A stretch of DNA of 64,000 bases from Nonomuraea wenchangensis (GCF_900111685.1 NZ_FOHX01000003.1:310001-374000), one strand, 5' to 3'. Positions 23,592 to 33,125 are shown, counted from the stretch's first letter. Numbers and translations: made by a program. The notes: generated by a model from the letters alone, not told the origin.

Positions 23592-24409
23592 GGAGATCCG
23601 ACGGGGTCAGGCGCGGCCGGCGGCTCCCAGGCCGGGTGGACGGCGGGGCGCGGCCTGGCTCGCGGCCTCGGGCGCAGCCGCAGCCAGATGCGTCCCATCT
23701 CCAGTACGATGCCGAAGGTGTGCCGGGCCGGCGAGAACCGCGACCCCGGCACGTCCAGCCAGCGCACGGGGATCTCGTGCACCTCCGAGCCGTCCGCCGC
23801 GCACCGCGCGAGCAATTCGACGTCGAAGGCGAAGCCGGGCGTGCGGAGCAGCGCGGCGACCTCGCGGGCGAGCACGCCGTCGAAGAACTTGAAGCCGCAC
23901 TGGGTGTCGCTCACCCCCGGCACGAGCACGCCGGCCAGCGCCCGGAACCAGGCGGCGCCCAGCTCGCGGACCCTGCTGTGGCGGTTCTCCACGACGGAGC
24001 CCTCGTGGGCACGGGAGCCGACGACCACGCGCTCACCGGACAGCAGCAGGCCGAGCGCCGCGTCGATGGCGTCCAGGTCGGTCGCCATGTCGGCATCGCA
24101 GAAGCCGACGAACGGGGCGCCGGTCTCCAGCAGCCCGGCCCGCACGGCGGCGCCCTTGCCCGGGACGGGGCAAGGGATGAGCCGGACCGGTACGGGCCCG
24201 GCCGGCCAGTTCTCGACGATCTCCGCGGTGCGATCCGTGCTGTTGTTGTCGACGACTATGACGGCAGCCGGGAACGGCATGCGGGCAAGCTTCGCGCACA
24301 GCTGCAGGAGCCCCCCGGGAAGTCGCCGTTCCTCGTTGTACGCCGGAACGACGATCTCAAGCAGTGGTGGTCGGCTCTGCCCGCCGTCCCCTTGCGGAGA
24401 GGGCGGCAT
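23588..24409 (-). CDS. Glycosyltransferase family 2, polyprenyl-phosphate type
   Basis: A 273-residue GT-A enzyme: LEIVVPAYNEERRLPGGL, VIVVDNNSTDRT, GKGAAVRAGL, and the metal-binding motif FCDADMATD, then GSRAHEGS and SDTQCGFKFFDG. This order resembles dolichyl-phosphate mannose or glucose synthases, which charge a polyprenyl phosphate with a sugar for GT-C enzymes such as the AftD-like product downstream. No C-terminal membrane anchor is seen; the tail is Arg/Pro-rich. It overlaps the GT4 gene by four bases and starts 12 bases after the DUF2613-type peptide. Confidence 0.86.
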   Translation of the reverse strand: MPPSPQGDGGQSRPPLLEIVVPAYNEERRLPGGLLQLCAKLARMPFPAAVIVVDNNSTDRTAEIVENWPAGPVPVRLIPCPVPGKGAAVRAGLLETGAPFVGFCDADMATDLDAIDAALGLLLSGERVVVGSRAHEGSVVENRHSRVRELGAAWFRALAGVLVPGVSDTQCGFKFFDGVLAREVAALLRTPGFAFDVELLARCAADGSEVHEIPVRWLDVPGSRFSPARHTFGIVLEMGRIWLRLRPRPRARPRPAVHPAWEPPAAPDPVGSP

Positions 24410-24421
24410 GCTGATCCGGCC

Positions 24422-24556
24422 TTACCGGTCGCCGTAGTTGTAGAGAGGTTGGTTGACCGGCGTGGCCGTGGAGCCTGTGAAGGAGACCGTGGTGACCGTC
24501 GCCACGAGGGCCGCCACGGCGACGCCGATGATCGCTGCTAAGAGGGCCTTGATCAC
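24422..24556 (-). CDS. 44-residue DUF2613-type secreted/membrane peptide
   Basis: A GTG at 24556 preceded by GAGGAGGAAG opens a 44-codon frame: one hydrophobic segment (LLAAIIGVAVAALVATVTTVSF) and the tail STATPVNQPLYNYGDR. Hydrophobic helix plus a conserved LYNYG-like end resembles DUF2613, whose mycobacterial member is encoded next to aftD. It is the first gene of the GT2-GT4-aftD operon, 12 bases before GT2. Possible roles are an assembly factor or regulatory subunit of the arabinosyltransferase machinery; none is proven. The identification rests on a short sequence and the gene neighbourhood. Confidence 0.65.
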   Translation of the reverse strand: MIKALLAAIIGVAVAALVATVTTVSFTGSTATPVNQPLYNYGDR

Positions 24557-24602
24557 GGGACTTCCTCCTCGGCGGGCAGTTAGGAGCGGCAGGCACCCAA
24601 CT

Positions 24603-24616
24603 TAGAACCAATTCTT
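24603..24616. promoter_or_regulatory. KstR-like degenerate palindrome in the AftD operon promoter
   Basis: TAGAACCAATTCTT sits in an unusually AT-rich stretch (about 24595-24660) upstream of the DUF2613-type peptide. AGAA/TTCT arms are perfect, but only six of eight KstR-fixed positions match. The AT-rich block also offers candidate promoter hexamers on the minus strand. Confidence 0.35.
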
Positions 24617-24659
24617 GCTACTCGGAAGTAGCTAGACGAAATCTTAACAAAATACCTGC

Positions 24660-26198
24660 TCAGTGGCTTACCGGGCCCTCTACCCGGTACAACCGCAGGT
24701 CACGGTCGTGGACCAGAACGTGTGCTCTGCGTAGCCATACGTCAAAGCGCGCCCGCTCTTCAACTGTCCCCGCGTTGACTATCACATAGCGGATCCCGGC
24801 TCCCGGCAGGTCGGGCGAAGGCCCTCCTAGTACGTGTTCTAGTTCACGGGCGCGCGGGTCCTCGCTCCCCACGACGAGATCGCCGACCCGTACGGCGTCG
24901 TTCGTCACCACCCGCCGGCCCCCCACCGCGAAGAAGCGCTGCGCCGGGTCGAGCACCGGGCGGTCGCCGTTCCAGGGGAAGCGCCGGTAGGACTCGAAGG
25001 GCAGCACCAGCACGTCGCCTGGCTCAGGGTCACGCTCGATGACCGCACGGGCGGCGCTCCAGCTCGACGGGTACGCCACCGCGCCCAGCGTCCCCAGCGC
25101 GCCCCAGGCCAGTGTGGGCAGGACGGCCACCGGCACGAGGGCCATCGCCCCCACCCACGCCCTGCGCCCCGCCACGCGCTCCGTGAGCGCCCCGAGGCCG
25201 AGGGCCGCCACCAGCGTCAGCGGCGCGATGAACTGCTGCGCGTCCCTGAACACCGCGAACCCGCCCCACCAGCCCACCACCTGCTCGTACGCCACCCGCC
25301 CGGGCTCGCTCACCCCGACGGACGCCACGGCGAGCCCCACGAGCGCCGCCCCGGCGAGCCCGCGACGGAACGGCAGCTCGGAGCGCAGGAACGCCACCAC
25401 CCCGGCGACCACCAGCAGCAGCCGGGCCACCGCGCCCACCCAGGTCTCGTAGCCGGGCGGCACGGCGCGGGCGTTCCAGATCCCGCCGAGCGACAGCAGG
25501 CTCCCCACCGCCCCGAACGGGGTGTCGGCCCGCGCCGCGAACGCCTCGATCCCCACCGGGTCCGCCGCCAGCCCCTCGGGCCGCAGCGCGGTCGCCGCCA
25601 GCCACGGCAGGCTGAACGCGACCAGCACCCCGGCGGTCACGATCACCTCCCGCCACCCGCGGCGGGCAAGGGCGAGCGGGAGGGCCGTGAGCGCGGTGAC
25701 CGTCATCGCGGCGAAGCCGCCCACGGCGGCCGGGAGGACCGCGACCGCGCGCCGCCGCCCCGACCACACGGCCCGGACCACCCACGGCAGCCCCGCGTAC
25801 CCGAGCAGCAGCGCCCACTGCCCGATGAGCAGCCGCTCGGCCACGTACGGGTTCCACACGTAGAACGCGCCGGCCACCAGCCGCGGCCCGAGCGAGGCCG
25901 ACGGCGACAGCAGCGCCGCCCCCGTGCACCCCAGGACGAAGATCCCGAGCAGGATCAGCTTCTGCACCAGCTCGGCGGGCAGCACCTGGGCCAGCGCGGT
26001 CACCACGGCGTCGCTCGGCACCACCCGCGCCGCGCCTCCCGCCAGCCCGAACGTCCAGGCGGAGAACTCCGGGTCCGGCACGAACACCATGTCGTGCAGC
26101 AGCACGAACCCCCATCCCAGCCCGGGGCCGAGGGCCAGGCAGCCGAGCGCCAGCCCGAGGAGGGCGGCGGCGAGCCCGGCTCGGGTCGTCTGCGACAT
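24660..26198 (-). CDS. Large polytopic membrane protein, probable GT-C type
   Basis: A 512-residue protein with about ten to twelve hydrophobic segments and a short C-terminal soluble domain (from about residue 400, GDVLVLPFESYRRFPWNGDRPVLDP). The early loop LLHDMVFVPDPEFSAW carries acidic residues where GT-C glycosyltransferases place their catalytic Asp/Glu, and FYVWNPYVAERLLIGQWALL resembles membrane proteins encoded near aftD in other actinobacteria. It precedes the DUF2613-GT2-GT4-aftD operon on the same strand, separated by a 103-base AT-rich gap. Function as a sugar transferase is inferred; a flippase is the main alternative. No clear ribosome binding site is present. Confidence 0.65.
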   Translation of the reverse strand: MSQTTRAGLAAALLGLALGCLALGPGLGWGFVLLHDMVFVPDPEFSAWTFGLAGGAARVVPSDAVVTALAQVLPAELVQKLILLGIFVLGCTGAALLSPSASLGPRLVAGAFYVWNPYVAERLLIGQWALLLGYAGLPWVVRAVWSGRRRAVAVLPAAVGGFAAMTVTALTALPLALARRGWREVIVTAGVLVAFSLPWLAATALRPEGLAADPVGIEAFAARADTPFGAVGSLLSLGGIWNARAVPPGYETWVGAVARLLLVVAGVVAFLRSELPFRRGLAGAALVGLAVASVGVSEPGRVAYEQVVGWWGGFAVFRDAQQFIAPLTLVAALGLGALTERVAGRRAWVGAMALVPVAVLPTLAWGALGTLGAVAYPSSWSAARAVIERDPEPGDVLVLPFESYRRFPWNGDRPVLDPAQRFFAVGGRRVVTNDAVRVGDLVVGSEDPRARELEHVLGGPSPDLPGAGIRYVIVNAGTVEERARFDVWLRRAHVLVHDRDLRLYRVEGPVSH

Positions 26199-26270
26199 GC
26201 GGCTATGACATCACAGCACTTCCACCACTATGTCCCTCCATGGTTGAGTTGCGCCCGAGAGGACGGGGTG

Positions 26271-28118
26271 ATGGAGAGCGTGGCGACCGCCGGGGGGCGC
26301 CCGTGGCTGCGCGGTGGCGACGCCGTGCTCGCCGCCGGGCTGGTCATGGTGGCCGTGCAACTGGTGTGGAAGGCCGGACTGGTCAACCGGACGTACTTCC
26401 GCCAGGACGACTTCATGTTCCTCGCGCGGGGCCTGGAGAACGGGTTCACCTGGGACTACCTCATGCGGGTGGACTACGGCCACCTGATGCCGGGCGCGTT
26501 CGCGATCCACTGGGCGCTCGGGCGGCTCGGCGGCCACAACGACGTGCTCGCGCACGTGCTCACGCTCGGCCTCCAGGCGGCGGCCGGGCTGGCGCTGCTG
26601 CGGCTGCTCCGGGTGCTGTTCGGGCCGCGTCCGGCGATCCTGGTGCCGCTCGGGTTCGCCCTCGTCACCCCGATGACGATCTCCGGGCTGTCGTGGTGGG
26701 CGGTGGTGGCCGAGACGCTGCCGTTCCAGATCGCGCTGCCGATGGCGCTCGCCTCGCACGTGCTCTGCGTGCGCACCGGGCGCCTGCGGCACGCGGTCGC
26801 GGCGGCGGCCTGGACGGCGTCAGGGATGGTGTTCTTCGTCAAGGCGCCGTTCATCCCGATCCTCGCCTTCGTGCTGACCGTCGGCTGGCTCGGCGGATGG
26901 CACGGCGCGCGGCGGCTGCTCCGGGTGTGGGCGCTCTACCTGGCCGTGCTGGTGCCGTACGCGGTGCTCTTCCTGCACCAGCTCCTCACGACCGTGCAGC
27001 TCACCCGGCAGACCTCGCCCATCTCGCTGCCGAGCGCCGAGGTGGCCGCGAAGTCGGTCTGGACGCTGCTGACCGGCTCGCTCATCCCCACCTCGCTCGG
27101 CGGGCCCTGGCGCTGGCAGCCGATCGGCGAGGACTACGCGCTGGCCGCCACCCCCGCCCCACTGATGTGGGCGAGCCTCGCCGTGGCCGTCGCCGCCGTG
27201 GCCGTGTCGGTGCGCCTGCGGCGGCGGGCCTGGCTGGCGTGGGCGAGCCTGCTCGGCTACTTCCTGCTGGCGGACGTCGCGCCGATCATGCTCGGCCGGA
27301 TCGAGCTGCTCGGTCCCGACCTGAGCGGGTACGAGCTGCGCTACCTCTCCTCGACCGCCGTGGTCGTGGCGATCGTCATCGGGCTGGCGTTCATCCCCGT
27401 GGCGGGCGAGCAACGGCCGTGGCTGCGGCCGGCAGGCCCGCTGCGCCTGGCCTGGGCGCCGCTCGCCGCCGTGGTGGCGGTGAGCTCGGTCTGGTCCGTC
27501 GCCGCCTACGCCGACCGGCCGCTCGGCCGCAACGTCAAGAGCTACGTGGAGACCGCCGAGGCGGCGCTGGCGCTGGTGCCCGCGGGCACGGTCGTGCTGG
27601 ACACGTACGTGCCGGAGAAGGTGGCGTTCCCGCTGTTCTTCTACGACTACGCCCGCCACTCGAAGGTCGTCGACCCGGCCGCCCGCCACCACGTCACGTG
27701 GACGCGCCGGCTCGCCGGGCCGACGACCGTCCCCCGGATGTTCGACGCCCGGGGACGACTGCGCCCGCTGCGCCTCACGGGCACGACGATCCCCGCAGGA
27801 GCCGCGTGCCGGCCGGTCGGCGCGACGGAGGTGCGCTTCCCGATCCCTGACCCGCCGGCGGGCGGCGAGCAGGTCGTCCAGATCTCCTACCTGAACGGCG
27901 AGGCCACCACCCTGGAGGTGCGGATGGGCCTCGCCAGGACCTCGGTGCCCGCCGGCGCGAACCTGGGCATCACGTACGCCACGCTCGACGGCGGCGCCCC
28001 CGAGCTCGCCCTCCGCACGGTCGGCGGCGGCACCACGTGCGTGGGCGAGATCAGGGTCGGCGTGCCGGCCGCGGACGAGACGGCCGCCGCCGTCCCGCCG
28101 CAGCCGGTCGAGCGCTAG
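26271..28118 (+). CDS. Polytopic membrane protein, possible glycosyltransferase
   Basis: A 615-residue protein with about ten membrane segments followed by a soluble C-terminal region of about 200 residues. The first extracytoplasmic loop (YFRQDDFMFLARGLENGFTWDYLMRVDYGHLMPG) has the Asp-Asp pair and aromatic-rich layout of GT-C/PMT-like transferases (RQDDF). It is divergent from the preceding GT-C-like gene with a 72-base intergenic region. The ATG at 26271 is supported by GAGAGGACGG; a GTG directly before it is an alternative. A role in wall or surface glycan assembly fits the location, but no family name can be given with confidence. Confidence 0.65.
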   Translation: MESVATAGGRPWLRGGDAVLAAGLVMVAVQLVWKAGLVNRTYFRQDDFMFLARGLENGFTWDYLMRVDYGHLMPGAFAIHWALGRLGGHNDVLAHVLTLGLQAAAGLALLRLLRVLFGPRPAILVPLGFALVTPMTISGLSWWAVVAETLPFQIALPMALASHVLCVRTGRLRHAVAAAAWTASGMVFFVKAPFIPILAFVLTVGWLGGWHGARRLLRVWALYLAVLVPYAVLFLHQLLTTVQLTRQTSPISLPSAEVAAKSVWTLLTGSLIPTSLGGPWRWQPIGEDYALAATPAPLMWASLAVAVAAVAVSVRLRRRAWLAWASLLGYFLLADVAPIMLGRIELLGPDLSGYELRYLSSTAVVVAIVIGLAFIPVAGEQRPWLRPAGPLRLAWAPLAAVVAVSSVWSVAAYADRPLGRNVKSYVETAEAALALVPAGTVVLDTYVPEKVAFPLFFYDYARHSKVVDPAARHHVTWTRRLAGPTTVPRMFDARGRLRPLRLTGTTIPAGAACRPVGATEVRFPIPDPPAGGEQVVQISYLNGEATTLEVRMGLARTSVPAGANLGITYATLDGGAPELALRTVGGGTTCVGEIRVGVPAADETAAAVPPQPVER

Positions 28119-28146
28119 CCGCGCCCGGCCATCACTTGCCGGGCCG

Positions 28147-30324
28147 TCACTTGCCCGGCTCGGGGTCCCTGGGCAGGCCGAGCATGCGCTCACCGATGAT
28201 GTTGAGCTGCACCTCGGTGGTGCCGCCGTAGATCGTCATGGCGCGGGTGGCGAGGACGGCCCGGTTCCAGTAGCCCGCGTCGCCCAGCTTCATGTCCGCC
28301 GCGGCGGTCGCGGCGGCGCCGAGCAGCTCGACGGCGGTCTCCGAGACGTGCTGGGCGTGCGAGGTGGACAGCAGCTTGCGCACGGAGGCGTCCGCGCCCG
28401 GCTCGTTGCCGGCGAGCTGCTTGAGCGTGACCCGCAGCGACAGCGCGTTGATCGAGTGGCCCTCGCAGACGACCTCGGCCACCCGCTGCGCCTCGACCGG
28501 CGTCAGCTCGCGACCGAGCCGGCCGGCCAGGCCGAGCAGGTCGGGCACCGACGAGCCGGTGCCGCCCGAGCCGGACGACAGCGACACCCGCTCGTTGGAC
28601 AGCGTGTTGCGCGCCACCTTCCAGCCCTCGCCGACCTCGCCCACGACCAGGTCGTCCGGGACGAACACGTCGTCGAGGAAGACCTCGTTGAACAGGTTCT
28701 CGCCGGTCATCTCGGTCAGCGGGCGCACGGTGACGCCGGGGCCCTTCATGTCGACCAGGAAGTACGTGATGCCCTCGTGCTTGGAGCCCTCGCTGGAGTT
28801 GCGGGCGATGCAGATGCCCCATTCGGCGACGTGGGCGACCGACGTCCAGATCTTCTGGCCGTTGAGCTTCCAGCCGCCCTCGACCTTCTCGGCCTTCATC
28901 TGCAGCGAGGCGAGGTCGGAGCCGGCGCCGGGCTCGGAGAAGAGCTGGCACCAGATCATCTCGCCGCTGAGCGTCTTCGGCAGGAAACGCTCCTGCTGCT
29001 CCTGGGTGCCGTACACGGCGATGGACGGCACGACCCAGGCGCCGATGATGAGGGCGGGCAGGCGTACCTTGGCGGCCTTGAGCTCCTGCGCGATGAGCAC
29101 CTGCTCCAGCGGCTTGGCGTCGCGGCCCCAGGGGCGGGGCAGGTGGGGCATGACGAAGCCGCGCTCGGCGAGCGCCCGCTTCTGCTCCTTGCCCTCGAGC
29201 CGGGCGATCTCCGCGATCTCGGCGCGGATCGACTCGCGCAGCGCCTCGGCGTCCTCGGGCAGGTCGAGCTCCATCTCGCGGCTGACACCCTGGAGCGCCA
29301 GCGCGGTGACCTCGGCGGCCCAGTCGGCGGACGAGCCGAGCAGGGCGCGCAGGGTGAGCGCGCGGCGGTAGTAGAGGTGCGCGTCGTGCTCGAAGGTGTA
29401 GCCGATGCCGCCGAAGGTCTGGATGGCGTCCTTCGCGCACTGCACGGCGGCGTCGGGGGCCATGACGCCGGCCACGGCGGCGGCGTAGGCGAGCTCCTTG
29501 CCGTCGGCGCGGGTGGCGTCCCAGACGGTGGCGCGGGCCTGCTCCAGCGCGACCAGCATGCGCGACAGCTTGTGCTTGATGCCCTGGAACTGGCCGATCG
29601 GGCGGCCGAACTGCACGCGGACCTTGGCGTAGTCGGCGGCGGCGGTGACGCACCAGGAGGCGAGGCCGGCGGCCTCCGCGCCGAGCAGGATGGCCGCGAG
29701 GTGGCGTACCTCGGCGCTCTCGACGCCCTCCAGCACCCGGTCGGCGGGCACGACGGTCTCGGCCACCTCGACCTTGGCCACCGCGCGGGTCAGGTCGAGC
29801 GACTTCTGCTCGGTGACGGTCGCGGCGGCGGCGTCCAGCGCGATCCACCGCTCGCCGTCGGGCGTGGACACCGGCAGCACGAGCACGTCGGCGAGCGCGC
29901 CGGCGAGCACCGGCTCGACCGCGCCGGAGACGGTCAGCGAGCCGTCCTCGGCGCTGCTGCCGGTGAGCGCGCCGGTCAGGGCGACGGCGCCGGTGAGGGT
30001 GCCGTCGGCGAGCCGCTCCAGCAGCTCGTGGCGCTTGCTCGCGTGGATGACCGCGCTCGCCAGCACGGTCGGCACGTACGGTCCCGGCGCCATGCGCTCG
30101 GCCAGCGCCTCGACGGCCACGGCGGCCTCCAGCAGGCCGTAGCCGGAGCCGCCGCTCTCCTCGGGCAGGTGGAGGCCGAGCAGGCCCTGCTCGGCCAGGC
30201 CGGACCAGAACGGCGGGCGTCCCTCGGCGCCGGCGCGCAGGAGGTCGCTGGTGATGTTCCGCTTGGCCCAGCCGCTCACCGACTCGTGGAGCGCCTCGTG
30301 CTCCTCGCTCAATCCGATCGCCAT
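28147..30324 (-). CDS. Double-domain acyl-CoA dehydrogenase fusion, FadE34-like
   Basis: A 725-residue protein containing two complete acyl-CoA dehydrogenase folds in tandem. The first (residues 1-360) ends with IQTFGGIGYTFEHDAHLYYRRAL; the second (about 370-725) has WCQLFSEPGAGSDLASL, WTSVAHVAEWGICIAR and IYGGTTEVQLNIIGERMLGLPR. Single-chain fusions of this length correspond to the FadE34/FadE6 class, equivalents of the alpha2-beta2 heterotetramers that dehydrogenate steroid side-chain acyl-CoAs. It would introduce the alpha-beta double bond, with FAD as cofactor. A weak TAGAA-N5-TTCCG palindrome lies in its promoter. Similarity to a steroid enzyme is recognised from architecture, not shown by experiment. 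Confidence 0.85.
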   Translation of the reverse strand: MAIGLSEEHEALHESVSGWAKRNITSDLLRAGAEGRPPFWSGLAEQGLLGLHLPEESGGSGYGLLEAAVAVEALAERMAPGPYVPTVLASAVIHASKRHELLERLADGTLTGAVALTGALTGSSAEDGSLTVSGAVEPVLAGALADVLVLPVSTPDGERWIALDAAAATVTEQKSLDLTRAVAKVEVAETVVPADRVLEGVESAEVRHLAAILLGAEAAGLASWCVTAAADYAKVRVQFGRPIGQFQGIKHKLSRMLVALEQARATVWDATRADGKELAYAAAVAGVMAPDAAVQCAKDAIQTFGGIGYTFEHDAHLYYRRALTLRALLGSSADWAAEVTALALQGVSREMELDLPEDAEALRESIRAEIAEIARLEGKEQKRALAERGFVMPHLPRPWGRDAKPLEQVLIAQELKAAKVRLPALIIGAWVVPSIAVYGTQEQQERFLPKTLSGEMIWCQLFSEPGAGSDLASLQMKAEKVEGGWKLNGQKIWTSVAHVAEWGICIARNSSEGSKHEGITYFLVDMKGPGVTVRPLTEMTGENLFNEVFLDDVFVPDDLVVGEVGEGWKVARNTLSNERVSLSSGSGGTGSSVPDLLGLAGRLGRELTPVEAQRVAEVVCEGHSINALSLRVTLKQLAGNEPGADASVRKLLSTSHAQHVSETAVELLGAAATAAADMKLGDAGYWNRAVLATRAMTIYGGTTEVQLNIIGERMLGLPRDPEPGK

Positions 30325-30365
30325 CGCTCATCCTCCAGCAGGTCCAGGTGGTGCCGGTGCAATAC

Positions 30366-30380
30366 CGGAACCATATTCTA
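30366..30380. promoter_or_regulatory. Weak TAGAA-N5-TTCYR palindrome before the acyl-CoA dehydrogenase
   Basis: CGGAA-CCATA-TTCTA (three of five arm pairs complementary) lies 42 bases upstream of the FadE34-like ATG on the minus strand, and TAGAAT within it could serve as a -10 element. It resembles the better palindromes at 17215 and 31666. Confidence 0.3.
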
Positions 30381-30402
30381 GAGGATGCTTCTGACCAACG
30401 CC

Positions 30403-31620
30403 TTACAGCGGACGAACCTGCCGGGCGATCGTGCTCAGGTCCGGCCAGCGGGCCTTGTTCGTCTCAGGGATCGAGGCCAGGAGCATGGCCGGCTTCGTCT
30501 TGCCCACCTCGACCACCGTCACCAGGGCCTGGGCGACCTGCTGCTCGCCACCCTCGGTGTAGGTGACCTTGTAGCCGAGCGTCCAGCCCTTGCCCACCGG
30601 GACCTTCTGGGAGGCGGTCCACTCGACCGCCGCGCCCTTCGGGTACTGGCTGCGCATCGCCCAGCGGACGGCGTCGGTGGCGATCTCCCGGTAGTCGGCG
30701 TCCGAGCTGGGCTTCTTCGCCGGGGACTCGCCCGGGTACATCGCCGAGGCGATCAGGGTGTACGGCATCTCCACCTTGCCGATGCGCTGCGCGATCGAGT
30801 ATGGCGGATAGGACCTGGCCTGCCACGGCGCGGCGAGCCGCGGATAGGAGATGCCGACCGTCTTGTCGGAGATCGTACCGATGACCACCGCCGGGGTGCC
30901 GGGGAACGCCTTCAACGCCCTGTTCGCCGGGACCGGGGGCAGCACGACCGCGCTCGCCGACGGGGTCGCCGAGGCGGAGGCCGACGCGCTGGGCGTGGCG
31001 GAGGCGGACGGCAGCGGGGCGACGCGGACGACGTCCTCGTCCCCGGAGGGCTGCTGGTTGGCCGGGACGTCGCCGGAGAAGACCACGAAGACCAGCAGGA
31101 CGGCGGCGACCGTGGCGACGATCGCGCCGATCAGGTAGACGACCTTGATCGGGATGTCGCCGAGGCCGCGCCGGGGCGGCACCGGGGGCACGGGCGGCAG
31201 CGTCGGCGCCGTCGGCCCGCCTCCCACCCGCAGCTCCTCAGGCCGGCCGCCCGGGAACGGCGGCACCCCCTGCTGCCGCATCGCCTGCCCGGGCGCCGCC
31301 TGCGCCGGCTGCGGAGATTTGGTCTGCGGCGGCGTCGTCTGTGGCGGCGTCGTCTGCGGGGGCATGGGCTGCCGCGGCATCGACTGCGGCGGCATGGGCT
31401 GCGCGGCCCGCTGCTGCGGGCCGGACTGCGGCTGGGGCCGGGCCTGCGGGCCGGATGGCGGTTGGGGCTGGGGGCCGGAGGGCGGCTGGGGGCGGGGTGG
31501 GGCGGCCGGGGGTCGCTGGACCTGCGCCGTCTCCTCGGCCGGCGGCAGGACGACCTTGCGGAACGGAGTGGTGGGTGAGTTCGAGGAGGGTATCTGGTCT
31601 CCGACGTCCGCCATGGCCAT
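30403..31620 (-). CDS. Single-pass membrane protein with Pro/Gln-rich cytoplasmic region
   Basis: A 405-residue protein in three parts. Residues about 30-155 are a low-complexity cytoplasmic region rich in Pro, Gln and Thr (repeats of MPPQ, TTPPQ, SGPQ). Residues about 160-185 form one membrane segment (VVYLIGAIVATVAAVLLVFVVFSG). The outer part begins with a Ser/Ala/Thr linker (PSASATPSASAS) and continues with a folded domain of unknown family to the end. The layout resembles actinobacterial envelope sensors or scaffolds but matches nothing I can name. It lies between two lipid-metabolism genes. ATG codons at 31620 and 31614 both fit. Confidence 0.7.
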   Translation of the reverse strand: MAMADVGDQIPSSNSPTTPFRKVVLPPAEETAQVQRPPAAPPRPQPPSGPQPQPPSGPQARPQPQSGPQQRAAQPMPPQSMPRQPMPPQTTPPQTTPPQTKSPQPAQAAPGQAMRQQGVPPFPGGRPEELRVGGGPTAPTLPPVPPVPPRRGLGDIPIKVVYLIGAIVATVAAVLLVFVVFSGDVPANQQPSGDEDVVRVAPLPSASATPSASASASATPSASAVVLPPVPANRALKAFPGTPAVVIGTISDKTVGISYPRLAAPWQARSYPPYSIAQRIGKVEMPYTLIASAMYPGESPAKKPSSDADYREIATDAVRWAMRSQYPKGAAVEWTASQKVPVGKGWTLGYKVTYTEGGEQQVAQALVTVVEVGKTKPAMLLASIPETNKARWPDLSTIARQVRPL

Positions 31621-31665
31621 GAGGTTACGTCACCGCAGAGCGGGTTATTTCCTCTATAGCCCCAG

Positions 31666-31680
31666 CAGAATCTAATTCTG
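31666..31680. promoter_or_regulatory. CAGAA-N5-TTCTG palindrome before the acyl-CoA synthetase
   Basis: CAGAAT-CTA-ATTCTG is a perfect inverted repeat ending 14 bases before the synthetase ATG at 31695, close enough to block initiation or an early leader. It has the same 15-base architecture as the palindrome at 17215-17235. Confidence 0.5.
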
Positions 31681-31694
31681 TAAGGTCTGGCTAC

Positions 31695-33125
31695 ATGAGG
31701 GGTTTCTACGAGATCGCCGCGGAAGACCCGGATCGCCCCGCCCTCCTCGGCGACGAGGGCCTCACCTACGGAGCCTTACTGTCCCGGGTGAACCAGACGT
31801 CGAACGGCCTCGCCTCGCGCGGAGTCCGCCGGGGCGACTGCGTGGTGACCGTGCTGAAGAACGGCCAGGACGCGCTCACCATGATGCTGGCGACGTACCA
31901 GATCGGCGCCTACCTGGTGCCCGTCAACTGGCACTTCACCGCCGAGGAGATCGACTACGTCATCGCCGACTGCGGCGCCAAGGTGGTGGTCTCCCCCGAC
32001 GCGCTCTCGGTCGCCGAGCTGGCCGCGGGGCAGCCCGACACCGCCCCCGCCGAGCGCTGGGCCGGCTCCATGATGCTCTACACCTCGGGCACCACCGGCC
32101 GCCCCAAGGGCGTACGGCGGCGGCTGCTAGAGCTGACACCCGAGGAGCTGCACCCGATCCTCATGCGCAAGAGCTGGCGGCACTTCGGGCTGCCGACGGG
32201 CGGGGTGCACCTGGTGTGCTCGCAGCTCTACCACTCGGCGCCGTACGGGCAGGCGATGATGGCGCTGCAGTTCGGGCACGCGATCGTGGCGCCCGAGCGG
32301 TTCGACGCGGCCGAGACGCTGCGGCTCGTCGAGCGGCACCGGGTGACGAACGCGTTCATGGTGCCCACGATGTTCCACCGGCTGCTGGCCGTGCCGGACC
32401 GGGAGTCGTACGACCTGTCGTCCCTCACCCACCTCTACCACGGGGCCGCCTTCTGCCCGCCCGCCATCAAGCAGGCGATGATCGACTGGCTCGGCCCGGT
32501 GCTGTGGGAGTACTACGGCTCCACCGAGGCGGCCGTGGCCACGATGGTGTCGTCCCAGGAGTGGCTGGAGCGGCCGGGCACGGTCGGCAGGGCGCTGGAC
32601 GGCATGCGCTTCACGATCGTCGGCGAGGACGGCGAGGAGCAGCCGCCCGGCCGGCCCGGCCTGGTCTACATCGGCGGCATCAACCGCTTCGAGTACCACG
32701 GCGACCCGGACAAGACGGCCGCCGCCATGCGCGGGCGCGACTACACCCCCGGCGACATCGGCTACCTGGACGAGGACGGCTACCTGTTCCTGCTCGACCG
32801 CCGTACCGATCTGATCATCTCGGGCGGCGTGAACATCTATCCCGCCGAGATCGAGGCGGCGCTGCTGGAGCATCCGGCGGTCGCGGACGTGGCCGTGATC
32901 GGCGTCCCCGACCCGGAGTGGGGCCACAAGGTCGTGGCGCTGGTCCAGCCGGCGCCCGGGGTGACGGGCGGCGAGGAGCTGACCGCCGAGCTGCTGCGGC
33001 ACTGCGCGCCCCGGCTGGCCCGGCTGAAGCATCCGCGGGTGATCGAGTACCGCGAGTCGCTGCCGCGTACCCCCACTGGCAAGCTCAGCAGGCGAAATGT
33101 CCGGGAGGAGTATCTTTCGCACTGA
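31695..33125 (+). CDS. Acyl-CoA synthetase, short form
   Basis: A 476-residue AMP-forming ligase. Motifs: [17 protein letters not shown] near residue 120, [54 protein letters not shown], and the lysine motif [19 protein letters not shown] at the C-terminus. It resembles the synthetase at 11664-13214 ([21 protein letters not shown] versus NWHLTGPEIAYIVSDSEAKAF) but lacks about 40 residues between the N-terminal domain and the AMP motif. All catalytic motifs remain, so it should be active. Probably activates a fatty or bulky cyclic acid. A perfect palindrome overlaps its promoter. Confidence 0.85.
   Translation: MRGFYEIAAEDPDRPALLGDEGLTYGALLSRVNQTSNGLASRGVRRGDCVVTVLKNGQDALTMMLATYQIGAYLVPVNWHFTAEEIDYVIADCGAKVVVSPDALSVAELAAGQPDTAPAERWAGSMMLYTSGTTGRPKGVRRRLLELTPEELHPILMRKSWRHFGLPTGGVHLVCSQLYHSAPYGQAMMALQFGHAIVAPERFDAAETLRLVERHRVTNAFMVPTMFHRLLAVPDRESYDLSSLTHLYHGAAFCPPAIKQAMIDWLGPVLWEYYGSTEAAVATMVSSQEWLERPGTVGRALDGMRFTIVGEDGEEQPPGRPGLVYIGGINRFEYHGDPDKTAAAMRGRDYTPGDIGYLDEDGYLFLLDRRTDLIISGGVNIYPAEIEAALLEHPAVADVAVIGVPDPEWGHKVVALVQPAPGVTGGEELTAELLRHCAPRLARLKHPRVIEYRESLPRTPTGKLSRRNVREEYLSH

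Noticed and set aside
24829-24842. TAGTACGTGTTCTA, a 7/8 match to the KstR consensus
   Set aside because: It lies within the coding region of the 512-residue membrane protein, far from any start, so regulatory function is doubtful.
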